Part shown: positions 22,736-31,605 of the stretch, in pieces
Layout: every line of letters starts with the position of its first letter
How positions within the stretch are numbered: the stretch's first letter is position 1
Source: Faecalicatena orotica
GTDB taxonomy: Bacteria; Bacillota; Clostridia; Lachnospirales; Lachnospiraceae
Direction of reading: 5' to 3'
Length of the DNA: 64,000 nt
Assembly: GCF_003149245.1 (NCBI RefSeq)
Contig: NZ_QGDL01000020.1
Coordinates: 31,234 to 95,233, forward strand
Translations under genes and position numbers: made by a program
Notes under the pieces: generated by a model
The model's database searches: none
What the model saw: the letters and a program-made list of their open reading frames with translations, nothing else
Told to the model about the DNA's origin: nothing

Positions 22736-22768
22736 GTCGTTCCCTTGTGGGGACGGGACTTGTAATTT
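22736..22768 (+). repeat. second orphan degenerate CRISPR repeat
   Basis: GTCGTTCCCTTGTGGGGACG then GGACTTGTAATTT keeps the hairpin core but not the GTGGATTGAAAT end. As at 21181, a cas2 remnant starts directly after it. It looks like the final repeat of an array lost from the left. Confidence 0.7.
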
Positions 22769-22888
22769 ATAATAGATGTAGAGCTTAACAGTCTTTGGTA
22801 TTTTTAATTGAGATGTAACTATAAGGTTAGTGTTAAACATATTGGTGCGGAGGGACGAATAACATTTGACGAGATATTAAGTATGTAG
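22769..22888 (+). pseudogene. cas2 3'-end remnant C, ahead of array 3
   Basis: Forty codon positions align with remnant B and the end of cas2 (IIDVELNSLWYF, then an in-frame TAA, then NYKVSVKHIGAEGRITFDEILSM). It is much closer to remnant B than to cas2, so B and C are copies of one cassette. Confidence 0.85.
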
Positions 22889-23058
22889 TGCGAACCCGAA
22901 GTGAACATAAAAACTCTGGGAGATTCGCACCAGAAAAAATGCACAAATTGAGTGCGTTTGCAATTGAAAAAGAGAAAAAAGAGCGCAATATAGACAAGTT
23001 GCTCTGATATTTAGGTGAAAATGCCTAAATATTAAGGGTGGGAATTGTTTATTTTGCA
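22889..23058 (+). promoter_or_regulatory. CRISPR leader of array 3
   Basis: This 170-bp leader is nearly identical to leader 21334-21503. It has the GTGCGAA/TTCGCAC inverted repeat at its start and the ATATTTAGG/CCTAAATAT hairpin about 25 bp before the first repeat. Confidence 0.8.
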
Positions 23059-23417
23059 GTCGTTCCCTTCGCGGGAACGTGGATTGAAATCGTTACCGGT
23101 TACCGCTGCCGTAAGGCCTGCAAGTCGTTCCCTTCGCGGGAACGTGGATTGAAATCCACTCTGTCGAGCCATCTTGAAGTGTTGTATTCGTCGTTCCCTT
23201 CGCGGGAACGTGGATTGAAATTTATGCCTGTGATCGCTGCCGGACCGGACCACTGTCGTTCCCTTCGCGGGAACGTGGATTGAAATCCACTCTGTCGAGC
23301 CATCTTGAAGTGTTGTATTCGTCGTTCCCTTCGCGGGAATGTGGATTGAAATCGATAATCCAAAATGTCTCATCAGAAAGGTCATAGTCGTTCCTTTCGC
23401 GGGAACGTGATTGAAGT
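23059..23417 (+). CRISPR. CRISPR array 3 (type I-C; 6 repeats, 5 spacers)
   Basis: Repeats of 32 bp start at 23059, 23124, 23190, 23255, 23321 and 23387. Spacers are 33, 34, 33, 34 and 34 bp. Spacers 2 (23156-23189) and 4 (23287-23320) are identical. Repeat 5 has one change, and the last repeat lacks one G and ends ATTGAAGT, so decay runs away from the leader. Confidence 0.97.
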
Positions 23418-23479
23418 TAAACAAACTAAGCTCTCGGCCAAACCCCTATATAGCAGGCAGTTCCCAAAAGATGCTAACA

Positions 23480-23512
23480 CAAAAAATACTTCGGGGCATA
23501 TCCCCGAAGTAT
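23480..23512 (-). terminator. terminator of the AraC-family gene
   Basis: A perfect 11-bp stem ATACTTCGGGG / CCCCGAAGTAT with a 5-nt loop. On the minus strand it is followed by TTTTTT. Confidence 0.85.
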
Positions 23513-23560
23513 AAATCATAATCTGGCTATAAAAGAACCGCCAAAAGATTCCATTGCATG

Positions 23561-24415
23561 CTATTGATTCCCTATTGCCCGGTATTTACTGGGTGCCGTC
23601 CCGAAATGTTTCTTGAAAAGCTTGCTGAAGTGGTAGGCGTCGTCATACCCGACCATAGCTGCCACATTCTGTATACTAAGTTCCGGAGACTCCTCCATCA
23701 GTTCCCGCGCTTTTTCCATTCGAAGTTCGATCAGATAATTAATAGGGGTATCACCAGTCTCACTTTTGAAAATTTTGGAGACATAAAATGTACTCAGATA
23801 CATGTTCTTAGCGATTTGGTCAAGCGAGATTTTTTCGTGATAATGTTCATTAAAGTAGCGGATCATCTGTTTTACGACGTATTTCTTGTTTGGAGATTCG
23901 AAGATACAGCCATTTTGTTCTTCCATGACTTCCTGCTGGTCTCTTAACAGGAGCAGGATAAACTGGATCAGGTAGGACTTCAGCATGAAGTAGCGTCCGG
24001 GGCGGCATGTATGAAATTCCTTCCCCATAGCAGAACAAAGACGGTACACATCCTGACGCATACCGTCTTTCATAGGAATAATCATATTCCCGTTTGGCAG
24101 AGGCAGGGTATTTGGGGGCATATGCCGAATGTGTATATCGCTGAATCCGATGTAATACTCTGTTGCACAGCACTGCGGGCAAGTTACGAGACTTCTGTGA
24201 TAAGTTCCGGGATTCAGGATAATCAGATCTCCGGCTTTGATCGGGTATTCTTTTCCGTCTATGTAATAAGTACCATATCCCTTTGTCACGACAGAAATCT
24301 CTAAATGTTCATGACTGTGGTAATTCTCTTCAGTTTCTGTACGCTTCAGATTACAGATAAATAAAAAAGTAGGGTTTAAGTCATCATAAGTCAGGTCATA
24401 TTCCTGTCTGTACAT
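23561..24415 (-). CDS. AraC-family regulator with cupin sensor domain
   Basis: This 284-aa regulator has an N-terminal cupin-like AraC_binding domain (HSHEHLEISVVTKGYGTYYIDG, IKAGDLIILNPGTYHRS). The C-terminal double HTH shows ISLDQIAKNMYLSTFYVSKIFKSETGDTPINYL and IQNVAAMVGYDDAYHFSKLFKKHFG. The ATG at 24415 is chosen because GGGAGGTG lies 6 nt upstream; an in-frame start at 24466 has none. It diverges from a MATE exporter across 347 bp. Such pairs often regulate one another, and repeated GTTWACYGGAAA motifs lie before the exporter. The ligand is unknown; a sugar or glycoside would fit the domain type. Confidence 0.9.
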   Translation of the reverse strand: MYRQEYDLTYDDLNPTFLFICNLKRTETEENYHSHEHLEISVVTKGYGTYYIDGKEYPIKAGDLIILNPGTYHRSLVTCPQCCATEYYIGFSDIHIRHMPPNTLPLPNGNMIIPMKDGMRQDVYRLCSAMGKEFHTCRPGRYFMLKSYLIQFILLLLRDQQEVMEEQNGCIFESPNKKYVVKQMIRYFNEHYHEKISLDQIAKNMYLSTFYVSKIFKSETGDTPINYLIELRMEKARELMEESPELSIQNVAAMVGYDDAYHFSKLFKKHFGTAPSKYRAIGNQ

Positions 24416-24677
24416 AAAGTCACCTCCCGGATAAATGATATTTGATGCTGATAATTCGTCTGACACCGCATAGGATATAAGAGCGTCCTGAATTGCATGT
24501 ACTAAAAATTATACTCCTGTACGGGGGGATAATTCAATGAAAATATAAACATTCCTGCAGAAAAGTCAAATGGATGGTACTGGCAGTCATGCCCGTCCTG
24601 CGGGTTGTCCGGGGGAATAAAGCAAAATACTACATTTAAAGCACAACATATTACATTCTGCTTTTTCCGGGATTGAT

Positions 24678-24732
24678 TATAATAGAACATGTTTACCGGA
24701 AATGTTTCCATCTCAGGAAGTTAACTGGAAAC
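24678..24732 (+). promoter_or_regulatory. candidate promoter and direct-repeat operator upstream of the MATE gene
   Basis: TATAAT at 24678-24683 is followed by two direct repeats, GTTTACCGGAAAT (24691-24703) and GTTAACTGGAAAC (24720-24732). They lie 29 bp apart, and each fits an AraC-type half-site. No strong -35 is visible. Confidence 0.35.
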
Positions 24733-24762
24733 AAATTTAAGCAAAACAGGAGGTAACAAGAC

Positions 24763-26136
24763 ATGACGAAAAAGATGACAGAAGGCAGACCGTGGAAATT
24801 GATTGTGATGTTTACGATTCCCTTATTGATCGGGAATATTTTTCAGCAGTTATATAGTATGGTAGATACCTTGATTGTGGGAAGGACATTAGGGGTGCAT
24901 GCACTGGCGGCAGTGGGGTGCACGGGCAGTATTAGTTTCCTGATACTCGGATTTGCAATGGGCGTGAGCGCCGGGCTCGCTATCATTACAGCCCAGCGGT
25001 TTGGGGCAAAAGATGAGGCCGGTGTCAGAAAGAGTGTGGCAGCAGGGGCGTGGATCAGTCTTGCAGTAACTGTTGTACTGACAGTGGTTTCCGTTCCGCT
25101 GGCAAGAAATATTCTGGAACTGATGCGGACCCCGGCGGAGATTATTGATTCGGCATATGAGTATATCGTGATCATTTTCTGGGGTATTATAGCCAGTATG
25201 CTGTTTAACTTTTTATCCAATATCATCAGAGCTCTGGGGGACAGCAAGACACCGCTTTTCTTTTTAATTATTGCATGTATTCTGAACATCGTGCTCGATT
25301 TTGCACTCATCATGGGAGCGAAAATGGGGGTGGCCGGGGCAGCCTGGGCTACGATTATTGCACAGATGGCGTCAGCGCTGATGTGCTTATGGTATATTAA
25401 GAAGAAACTTCCGATACTGCATCTGAAAAAGGATGACTGGAAGGTTTCTGGATGGGATATCGGCCAGCATTTTAAAGTTGCGATGCCGATGGGGTTCCAG
25501 ATGTCTATCATTGCAATTGGTGCGGTCGTACTTCAGTTTGTACTTAACGGGCTTGGCTCGATTGCAGTTGCGGCATTCTCGGCGGCACAAAGGATCGACC
25601 AGATTGCGGCACAGCCGATGAACTCTTTTGGAACAACGATGGCGACCTATGCGGCACAGAATTATGGTGCAGGAAAGATAGACAGGATAAAACAGGGAGT
25701 TTTCCAATGCAGCCTGATTTCCGTGGGATTCAGTATTGTGATGGCACTCGTGAATATTTTTGCCGGGTATCAGCTCGCGGGATTGTTTGTAGGATCAGGG
25801 GAAACAGGTGTCCAGAGTATGGCCCAGACATATCTTCAGATCAATGGAGTTATGTATTTTGTACTGGCACTGTTGTTCATCTATAGATTTACACTGCAGG
25901 GACTCGGAAAAGGATTTATGCCTACGGTGGCCGGGATTATGGAACTGGTCATGAGGACCTTTGCCGCAATCTTCCTTACAGCCTCCATTGGCTTTGCTGG
26001 TGCATGCTGGGCTAGTCCGCTGGCATGGATCGGCGCATGTATTCCGCTTGCAGCAGCCTATTTTATGACGATGCGGAAACTTACACAGCAGAGGGCAGAA
26101 GCCAGTATGAAGTATGAGGAGCAGACAGCTTCTTAA
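24763..26136 (+). CDS. MATE-family multidrug efflux transporter
   Basis: This 457-aa protein has about twelve membrane helices and the MATE N-terminal signature (MTEGRPWKLIVMFTIPLLIGNIFQQLYSMVDTLIVGR), mirrored in the second half (VAMPMGFQMSIIAIGAVVLQ). Known family: Na+ or H+ driven export of drugs and organic cations (NorM/DinF group). GGAGG lies about 8 nt before the ATG. It is divergent from an AraC regulator and ends in a bidirectional terminator shared with the convergent yitT-type gene. The substrate is unknown. Confidence 0.93.
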   Translation: MTKKMTEGRPWKLIVMFTIPLLIGNIFQQLYSMVDTLIVGRTLGVHALAAVGCTGSISFLILGFAMGVSAGLAIITAQRFGAKDEAGVRKSVAAGAWISLAVTVVLTVVSVPLARNILELMRTPAEIIDSAYEYIVIIFWGIIASMLFNFLSNIIRALGDSKTPLFFLIIACILNIVLDFALIMGAKMGVAGAAWATIIAQMASALMCLWYIKKKLPILHLKKDDWKVSGWDIGQHFKVAMPMGFQMSIIAIGAVVLQFVLNGLGSIAVAAFSAAQRIDQIAAQPMNSFGTTMATYAAQNYGAGKIDRIKQGVFQCSLISVGFSIVMALVNIFAGYQLAGLFVGSGETGVQSMAQTYLQINGVMYFVLALLFIYRFTLQGLGKGFMPTVAGIMELVMRTFAAIFLTASIGFAGACWASPLAWIGACIPLAAAYFMTMRKLTQQRAEASMKYEEQTAS

Positions 26137-26156
26137 GAAAATAGCCTGATAACATG

Positions 26157-26193
26157 AAAAAAGGCTGTATCCGTTATGGATACAGCCTTTTTT
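26157..26193. terminator. bidirectional terminator between the MATE and YitT genes
   Basis: AAAAAAGGCTGTATCC / GGATACAGCCTTTTTT is a perfect 16-bp stem with a 5-nt loop. The stop codon of the minus-strand YitT gene lies in the loop, so the terminator overlaps its coding end. Confidence 0.92.
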
Positions 26194-27070
26194 CGAAGTT
26201 GCCCGATACAGAGCACCCTTCTGTAAATATCATGAATGCGTTCGGATCAATACTACGGACAATCCGTTTCAACTGGCTGACCTCGTATTTTGAAATAACA
26301 ACAAACAGAATGTACGATGTCTGGTTCGTGTAGGCCCCGGCCCCGTCCCAGTTGGTGACGCCGCGCCCGGTCTGTTCGATGATTGCCCTCGAGATTCCGA
26401 GCTTTTTCGTAAAAATCATAACACTCATATTGATGTTCTGAATATGTACGCGGTCACATGCGATGGAGTACACAACACCGTAAATCAAAGAATAAATAAC
26501 AATTTCAATATTAAACATCAAAAGGCAGATGCCATAGACAAAGAAATTGATGATGATGGATACTTTGCCTACGCTGAATCCCGGGAATTTCTTTGTGAAA
26601 TAGATGCCCAGAATATCCTGTCCCCCGCCGGAACTGCCGCCTCGTAAGATCATGCCAGAACCGGTACCTGCGATAATGCCCCCGATTACGCAGGCGGTCA
26701 GGTAGTCATCGATGACCGGGCTGGCCGGAACAGGCAAAAAGGTAAGCGCCGCTGTCTGTACAATAATTGTAATAACGGACCGTCCAAAGAATTCTTTACC
26801 CATCTTGCTCCATGCCATATAGATCAAAGGTATGTTGATTAAAAAATAAATGATACCGGCGATATCGGTCTGTCCAAAGGAAAAATGGAATACCTGGACA
26901 ATCAGGGTACGGATCAGCTGTGAGATACCCATAAAGCCGCCGTTATATAATGAAAGAGGCGTGATAAAAACATTAAGCCCAAAGGCAAACATTACAGAAC
27001 CCAGAATTGCATTGCCCATCCCATAAACACGCTGTTTCTGCATATTATCTAATTTATTAAAGAATGACAT
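26174..27070 (-). CDS. YitT-family membrane protein (DUF161/DUF2179)
   Basis: This 298-aa protein has about five N-terminal membrane helices (GNAILGSVMFAFGLNVFITPLSLYNGGFMGISQLI; GGSSGGGQDILGIY). A cytoplasmic C-terminal DUF2179 domain follows (NMSVMIFTKKLGISRAIIEQTGRGVTNWDGAGAYTN, SQLKRIVRSIDPNAFMIF). Known family: YitT/YpjC/YvjA-like proteins of Firmicutes, transport role assumed but not defined. The ATG at 27070 has GGGGGAA upstream; an in-frame GTG at 27085 lies just before that site. The last codons form part of a shared terminator hairpin. Confidence 0.88.
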   Translation of the reverse strand: MSFFNKLDNMQKQRVYGMGNAILGSVMFAFGLNVFITPLSLYNGGFMGISQLIRTLIVQVFHFSFGQTDIAGIIYFLINIPLIYMAWSKMGKEFFGRSVITIIVQTAALTFLPVPASPVIDDYLTACVIGGIIAGTGSGMILRGGSSGGGQDILGIYFTKKFPGFSVGKVSIIINFFVYGICLLMFNIEIVIYSLIYGVVYSIACDRVHIQNINMSVMIFTKKLGISRAIIEQTGRGVTNWDGAGAYTNQTSYILFVVISKYEVSQLKRIVRSIDPNAFMIFTEGCSVSGNFEKRLYP

Positions 27071-27269
27071 ATTAATTTCCCCCACTGCTGTAATAAAGTT
27101 GTCTGACGCGTATCTATTCTAGCATTTTGATTTCCCCATTACAAGATAAAAAAAGCGAAATTTTATAATATTTCATTATATGCTTATAATCATGCATTAT
27201 TGCACCGTAAAAAAGTGTGAAAAGAAAAGCAGAATGTAAATTGTTTCTGCCAGTATTGTCAAAATATGC

Positions 27270-27275
27270 TATAAT
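27270..27275 (+). promoter_or_regulatory. extended -10 element of the EAL gene
   Basis: TGCTATAAT is an extended -10. The implied start of transcription near 27282 makes the ATG at 27285 effectively leaderless, which supports the ATG at 27309 as the true start. Confidence 0.5.
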
Positions 27276-27308
27276 ATCTCCATTATGATTCATAATCGGG
27301 GTGTGTAT

Positions 27309-29216
27309 ATGATACATTGGTCACTTGCAGGGGAATACATGGCATTTATTGTCATTGTTGTGCTGATCTTATACTTTTATGAAAGGCGTACGGTTATTAA
27401 CGCGAGAGAAAAATTATACCGTGTATGTCTTTGGCTTTCGCTGTTTTCTATTATTCTGGATGCGGTATCTGTGTTTGCGGCAGGGCACAGAGGTACCCCG
27501 TATGGGGTCAATATGGCTCTGAACAGCATTTATTTCATGCTCACGGTCATCATATGTTCAATAATTGCTGCATATGTGTTTATTATGATGCTGGCGCATG
27601 TATATGATAAGAAGTGTCTGATACGTGCCGTCAAAGGGCTGGCAGCAGTGAATATCATTTATTTTGCGGCACTGATTACTAATATCAGGACAGGAATTCT
27701 TTTCTATTTTGATAATGCCGGAAGGTACCACAGGGGAGTACTGAATGTATTGGGGTATGGAGTAATGGCGGCTGAGATTGTGATGGTTTACATCTGCTAT
27801 TGGAGGAACCGTCCAAGTGTCAGTGAATCGATTGTAAGGATTATCCGCACATTACCGCCAATCATTGCACTGATGTGTATTTTCCAACTATGTTATCCTG
27901 ATATGCTCATGAACGGGACTGGCATGGCTATTGCCAATTTGATTCTTTTCATTAGTTTCCAGAATCGGGAATTTAAGAAAGATCATCTGACAAAGGTGGG
28001 CAACCGGGAGAGCTTTTTTGAGAATATCTCTCTGCGGCTTGCAGGGAGACAGCATTTCCAGGTTGTTATGGCAGCACTTAGAAAGTTTGATGTCATCAAC
28101 AAAAACTACGGACATCAGAAAGGCGATGAATTTCTCTATACAATTGCAACTGAATTGAGCAGGATTATTCCCAAGGCAGAAGTTTTCCGATTCGGAAATG
28201 TAGAATTTGCCCTGATTATTCCTTTTGAATCAGAAGAAAAGTCAAAAGAGAATTACAGCATTGTGAAAAAGAGATGCCAGGGCGTCTGGTCAGTGGGGGA
28301 TATACATACACATATTAAAACAGCATTTATGTATCTTGACTGTGTTGGTCAGCAGCTTACACCGTCGCAGCTGATGGACCATCTGGAATATGCGATTCAG
28401 AAGGCGAAGGAAGCACCTGACCGCAGTATCCATTTTGCGGAGTCAGAGATACAGAAATATGAAGAAGATAAGAAGATTCTGGAGATCATGCAGCGGTCTG
28501 TGGAACTGAGAAGGTTCAGAGTCTGGTATCAGCCTGTTCGCCATAAAGACGGCAGTTTCAGTTCTGCAGAAGCATTGCTGAGACTGAATGACTATGAGGG
28601 CAATCCGGTGCCTCCGTCCAGATTCATCCCCATTGCTGAGGAATCCGGACTGATTGATGAACTGAGCTGGATTGTGTTGGAAGAAGTGTGTGAACTGTTA
28701 GAAAGGAATCCGGAGAGCAGTATTAAGAGTATTTCCATCAATTTATCTATGCAGCAGTTTGCGGATGCAGGAATTGAAAAACGGATTCTGGACTGCCTGA
28801 AACGACACCATCTGCAGCCCGGCAGACTTAAGATAGAGGTAACGGAACGGGTGCTTCTTCAGGATATGAGATACATGAAGAATGTGATGCATAATATGAA
28901 CAGGGCTGGCATCGGGTTTTATCTGGATGATTTTGGAACTGGCTACTCGAATCTGGCCAGTGTACTAGAGTTTCCGTTCGAGTGTGTGAAAATAGACCGC
29001 AGCCTGCTGATAGGCTTCCCGGGGAATACAGATTCAGAAGTGCTTATAAAGACACTGATCGATCTTTTCCACAGCCTTGGCCAGGTCGTTGTAGTGGAAG
29101 GGATTGAGAAGGCGGATCAGGCAGAACTTCTGAGAGAGATGGGGGCGGACAGGATTCAGGGGTATTATTACAGCAAGCCTCTGCCGGAAGAAATATTTGC
29201 CAAAGATTATCTGTAA
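27309..29216 (+). CDS. membrane-bound EAL-domain c-di-GMP phosphodiesterase with degenerate GGDEF
   Basis: This 635-aa protein has seven or so N-terminal membrane helices (residues 10-220). A GGDEF-like domain follows (about 230-370), in which the signature reads FGNVEF (295-300) instead of GGDEF, so cyclase activity is unlikely. The C-terminal EAL domain looks intact: EALLRL (Glu421), INLSMQQF, EVTERVLL, DDFGTGYSN, VKIDRSLL, VEGIEK, GADRIQGYYYSKPLP. Known role: hydrolysis of c-di-GMP, with degenerate GGDEF domains often acting as GTP sensors. The ATG at 27309 follows GGGGTG. The gene is monocistronic. Confidence 0.92.
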   Translation: MIHWSLAGEYMAFIVIVVLILYFYERRTVINAREKLYRVCLWLSLFSIILDAVSVFAAGHRGTPYGVNMALNSIYFMLTVIICSIIAAYVFIMMLAHVYDKKCLIRAVKGLAAVNIIYFAALITNIRTGILFYFDNAGRYHRGVLNVLGYGVMAAEIVMVYICYWRNRPSVSESIVRIIRTLPPIIALMCIFQLCYPDMLMNGTGMAIANLILFISFQNREFKKDHLTKVGNRESFFENISLRLAGRQHFQVVMAALRKFDVINKNYGHQKGDEFLYTIATELSRIIPKAEVFRFGNVEFALIIPFESEEKSKENYSIVKKRCQGVWSVGDIHTHIKTAFMYLDCVGQQLTPSQLMDHLEYAIQKAKEAPDRSIHFAESEIQKYEEDKKILEIMQRSVELRRFRVWYQPVRHKDGSFSSAEALLRLNDYEGNPVPPSRFIPIAEESGLIDELSWIVLEEVCELLERNPESSIKSISINLSMQQFADAGIEKRILDCLKRHHLQPGRLKIEVTERVLLQDMRYMKNVMHNMNRAGIGFYLDDFGTGYSNLASVLEFPFECVKIDRSLLIGFPGNTDSEVLIKTLIDLFHSLGQVVVVEGIEKADQAELLREMGADRIQGYYYSKPLPEEIFAKDYL

Positions 29217-29304
29217 ATAACTATCTATTTTCAGTTAAAATGAGTTATAATAAAGCTAACTAAAAGGCGGTAAATCTATTTGTCAGAGAAAAGGAGCTGA
29301 GAGT

Positions 29305-29937
29305 ATGACAGAACACACGATTATAACAATTGGCAGACAGTTTGGCAGTGGCGGACATGAGATTGGAAACCGTCTGGCAGAACGTCTGGACATTCCTCTT
29401 TATGACCATAACCTGATCAGAATGGCTGCAAAGGAGCTGAAGGTCAGTGATGAGGAGGCGTCCCGTGTAGATGAGACGATTCTGGGCAAGTTTCTGTCGG
29501 CCTATGTGGTTGGCACAGGGGATTATACAGCGTTTATGGGAACGGATGTCTATGGCACACCTTTAAGTGACAGGATGTATGAGACGCAGACCGGTATCAT
29601 AAAGAAGCTGGCAGACAGGAGTTCCTGTATTTTTGTTGGCAGATGTGCGGATTATGTGCTCGGGGATTATTCAAATTGTATTAATGTATTTATTTACTCT
29701 TATAAAGAAGACCGGATCCGGAGAATTTCTAATATTTATAAGTTGACTGAAAAGCAGGCCTGGGATAAAATCAAGAAGGTCGATAAGGAACGTAAACTGT
29801 ATTATGAGGCACATACCGGGCGCGAATGGGGCAGTGCCGAGTCCCATGAGATGGTATTCAATGTAAGCCTGATGGGTGTGGATAGTGTAGTAGATGCACT
29901 GGAAGCCATTTACAGAACGTGGGAAGGTAGAAAGTAA
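29305..29937 (+). CDS. cytidylate kinase-like P-loop protein
   Basis: This 210-aa protein matches the cytidylate kinase-like family (AAA_26). The P loop is GRQFGSGGHEIGNRLAERL (residues about 11-29), followed by YDHNLIRMAAKE, the stretch CIFVGRCADYVL, and a lid-like region DRIRRISNIYKLTEKQAWDKIKKVDKER. It is distinct from the housekeeping Cmk, and its substrate is not established. AAAGGAG lies about 9 nt before the ATG. It is the first gene of a four-gene cluster; its stop overlaps the next start (TAATGA). Confidence 0.82.
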   Translation: MTEHTIITIGRQFGSGGHEIGNRLAERLDIPLYDHNLIRMAAKELKVSDEEASRVDETILGKFLSAYVVGTGDYTAFMGTDVYGTPLSDRMYETQTGIIKKLADRSSCIFVGRCADYVLGDYSNCINVFIYSYKEDRIRRISNIYKLTEKQAWDKIKKVDKERKLYYEAHTGREWGSAESHEMVFNVSLMGVDSVVDALEAIYRTWEGRK

Positions 29938-30164
29938 TGAATAAACATGGAAAGAAAATGGTTGCTCCGGTAATTATTACAGTACTTTTATTATTATATT
30001 TTATCGGCTTTGCTGTAGTTGTATTTTTACTCAGGCCGCCATTAGCAGCATGTATTATTGGAGCGGTTATCCCTCTTGCACTTGCAGGAGTAGCACTTGG
30101 GGTATGCATCCAGAGAATTAGAGAGATAAGGAGTGGAGAAGAAGATGATCTTAGTAAATACTGA
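29937..30164 (+). CDS. small two-helix membrane protein, unknown
   Basis: This 75-aa protein has two hydrophobic helices (VAPVIITVLLLLYFIGFAVVVFLL and AACIIGAVIPLALAGVALGV) and a charged C-terminal tail ending SGEEDDLSKY. I do not recognise a family. It overlaps the gene before it by one base and the YbjQ gene after it by about 20 bp, so it is almost surely translated in this operon. Confidence 0.7.
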   Translation: MNKHGKKMVAPVIITVLLLLYFIGFAVVVFLLRPPLAACIIGAVIPLALAGVALGVCIQRIREIRSGEEDDLSKY

Positions 30165-30459
30165 TTATATATCAGGAAAGAAGTTTGAAATGCTCGGACT
30201 GGTTAAGGGCAGCACCATTCAGTCAAAGAACGTAGGAAAAGACATTACACAAAGTTTTAAGACTCTGGTCGGAGGCGAATTAAAAGCTTACAATGAGATG
30301 ATGAATGATGCAAGGGCCCTTGCGACGAAGCGTATGACAGAGGAAGCCGAGAGGCTGGGAGCGGATGCGGTTGTCAATATCCGTTATGCTTCCGCGGCCG
30401 TCATGGCAGGAGCGGCAGAAGTAATGGCCTATGGGACGGCAGTGAAGTTCGTGGATTAG
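30145..30459 (+). CDS. YbjQ-family (heavy-metal-binding domain) protein
   Basis: This 104-aa protein belongs to the YbjQ/UPF0145 family. MILVNTDYISGKKFEMLGLVKGSTI is followed by LVGGELKAYNEMMNDARALATKRM and GADAVVNIRYASAAVMAGAAEVMAYGTAV. Members form oligomeric rings; the role is not known. The ATG at 30145 follows GGAGAAG; an in-frame GTG at 30133 overlaps that site. The gene overlaps the small membrane protein gene. Confidence 0.88.
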   Translation: MILVNTDYISGKKFEMLGLVKGSTIQSKNVGKDITQSFKTLVGGELKAYNEMMNDARALATKRMTEEAERLGADAVVNIRYASAAVMAGAAEVMAYGTAVKFVD

Positions 30460-30463
30460 AGAT

Positions 30464-31582
30464 ATGCAAAAAAGGGCTATTAGAAACAAAATAATTTCAA
30501 TATTCATGGCGGCTTTTCTGCTTTGTATAGGCTGGATGACAGGCTTACAAGGAGCAGAAGCCGCCGGGACAGAAAGCAGTAATAGTTTACTTGAAGTGCA
30601 CTACATAGATGTAGGGCAGGGGGATGCGACGCTCATCAAGTCAGATGGACATGCAATGCTGATCGATGCAGGAAATAACAACAAAGGAACTGCTGTTCAG
30701 AGTTATCTCCAGAAGCAGGGAATCAAGAAGCTGGATTATGTAATCGGGACCCATCCGGACGCAGACCACATTGGGGGACTGGATGTCATTATCTATAAAT
30801 TTGACTGCACTACAGTAATGATGCCAGATTACAGTAAGGATACGAAAACATATGAAGAGGTTGTAGACACACTGAAGGCAAAAAACTATAAAGCACTTCA
30901 CCCGAAGACGGGAGACACCTATCAGCTGGGGGATGCTTCCTTTACAGTAACGGCCCCGTCAGAGCGTAAATATGACAGCGCGAATGACTACTCTATTGCA
31001 ATCAGACTGGAACATGGAGACAACCATTTTCTGTTTGTGGGAGACGCAGAAGAGGAATCAGAACAGGAAATGTTGAAAACAAAGCAGAAACTGTCCGCGG
31101 ATGTGTATAAAGTTAGTCATCACGGCAGCAGGAGCGGGACAACAGAGGGCTTTTTAAAAGCAGTGAACCCGCAGTATGCAGTGATTAGCTGCGGGGAAGA
31201 CAATTCATATGGACATCCCCATGCAGAAGTGATGAACCTGTTGAGAACAGAGGGAATAAAAGTTTTCAGGACGGATGAGCAGGGAACGATAGTTGCTGTC
31301 TCAGATGGTAAGAAGATTACATGGAATATGTCGCCCGATGAAAGCTGGAGAGCAGGAGAACCAAAAGGAACCCGTTCAGATGCAGAACCGGCAGTAAAGA
31401 ACACGAAAGAAGAGAAAAATGGCGGCTCCTATATTCTGAATACAAATACAAAGAAAGTCCATCGTCCTTCCTGCAGCAGTGTGAAAAAGATGGCAGATAA
31501 AAATAAGAAAAAAACAAAAAAATCTCTGAAAGAATTGGAGAAAGAAGGCTATACACCATGTCAGAACTGTATGGATAAATAA
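30464..31582 (+). CDS. secreted ComEC-like metallo-beta-lactamase fold hydrolase
   Basis: This 372-aa protein has a signal peptide (residues 1-34, cut likely near GAEAAG). The MBL domain is of the ComEC/Rec2 C-terminal type: HYIDVGQGDATLI, MLIDAGNN, THPDADHIGG, VGDAEEESE, SHHGSRSGT, ISCGEDNSYGHPH. A linker leads to a small Cys domain (about 318-372: SYILNTNTKKVHRPSCSSVKKM...CQNC), often attached to such secreted nucleases/hydrolases in Clostridia. Known relatives act on extracellular nucleic acid or phosphodiesters, but this is not proved here. The membrane channel part of ComEC is absent. Confidence 0.85.
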   Translation: MQKRAIRNKIISIFMAAFLLCIGWMTGLQGAEAAGTESSNSLLEVHYIDVGQGDATLIKSDGHAMLIDAGNNNKGTAVQSYLQKQGIKKLDYVIGTHPDADHIGGLDVIIYKFDCTTVMMPDYSKDTKTYEEVVDTLKAKNYKALHPKTGDTYQLGDASFTVTAPSERKYDSANDYSIAIRLEHGDNHFLFVGDAEEESEQEMLKTKQKLSADVYKVSHHGSRSGTTEGFLKAVNPQYAVISCGEDNSYGHPHAEVMNLLRTEGIKVFRTDEQGTIVAVSDGKKITWNMSPDESWRAGEPKGTRSDAEPAVKNTKEEKNGGSYILNTNTKKVHRPSCSSVKKMADKNKKKTKKSLKELEKEGYTPCQNCMDK

Positions 31583-31605
31583 GATCAGTTTATGCGGGCA
31601 TAAAA

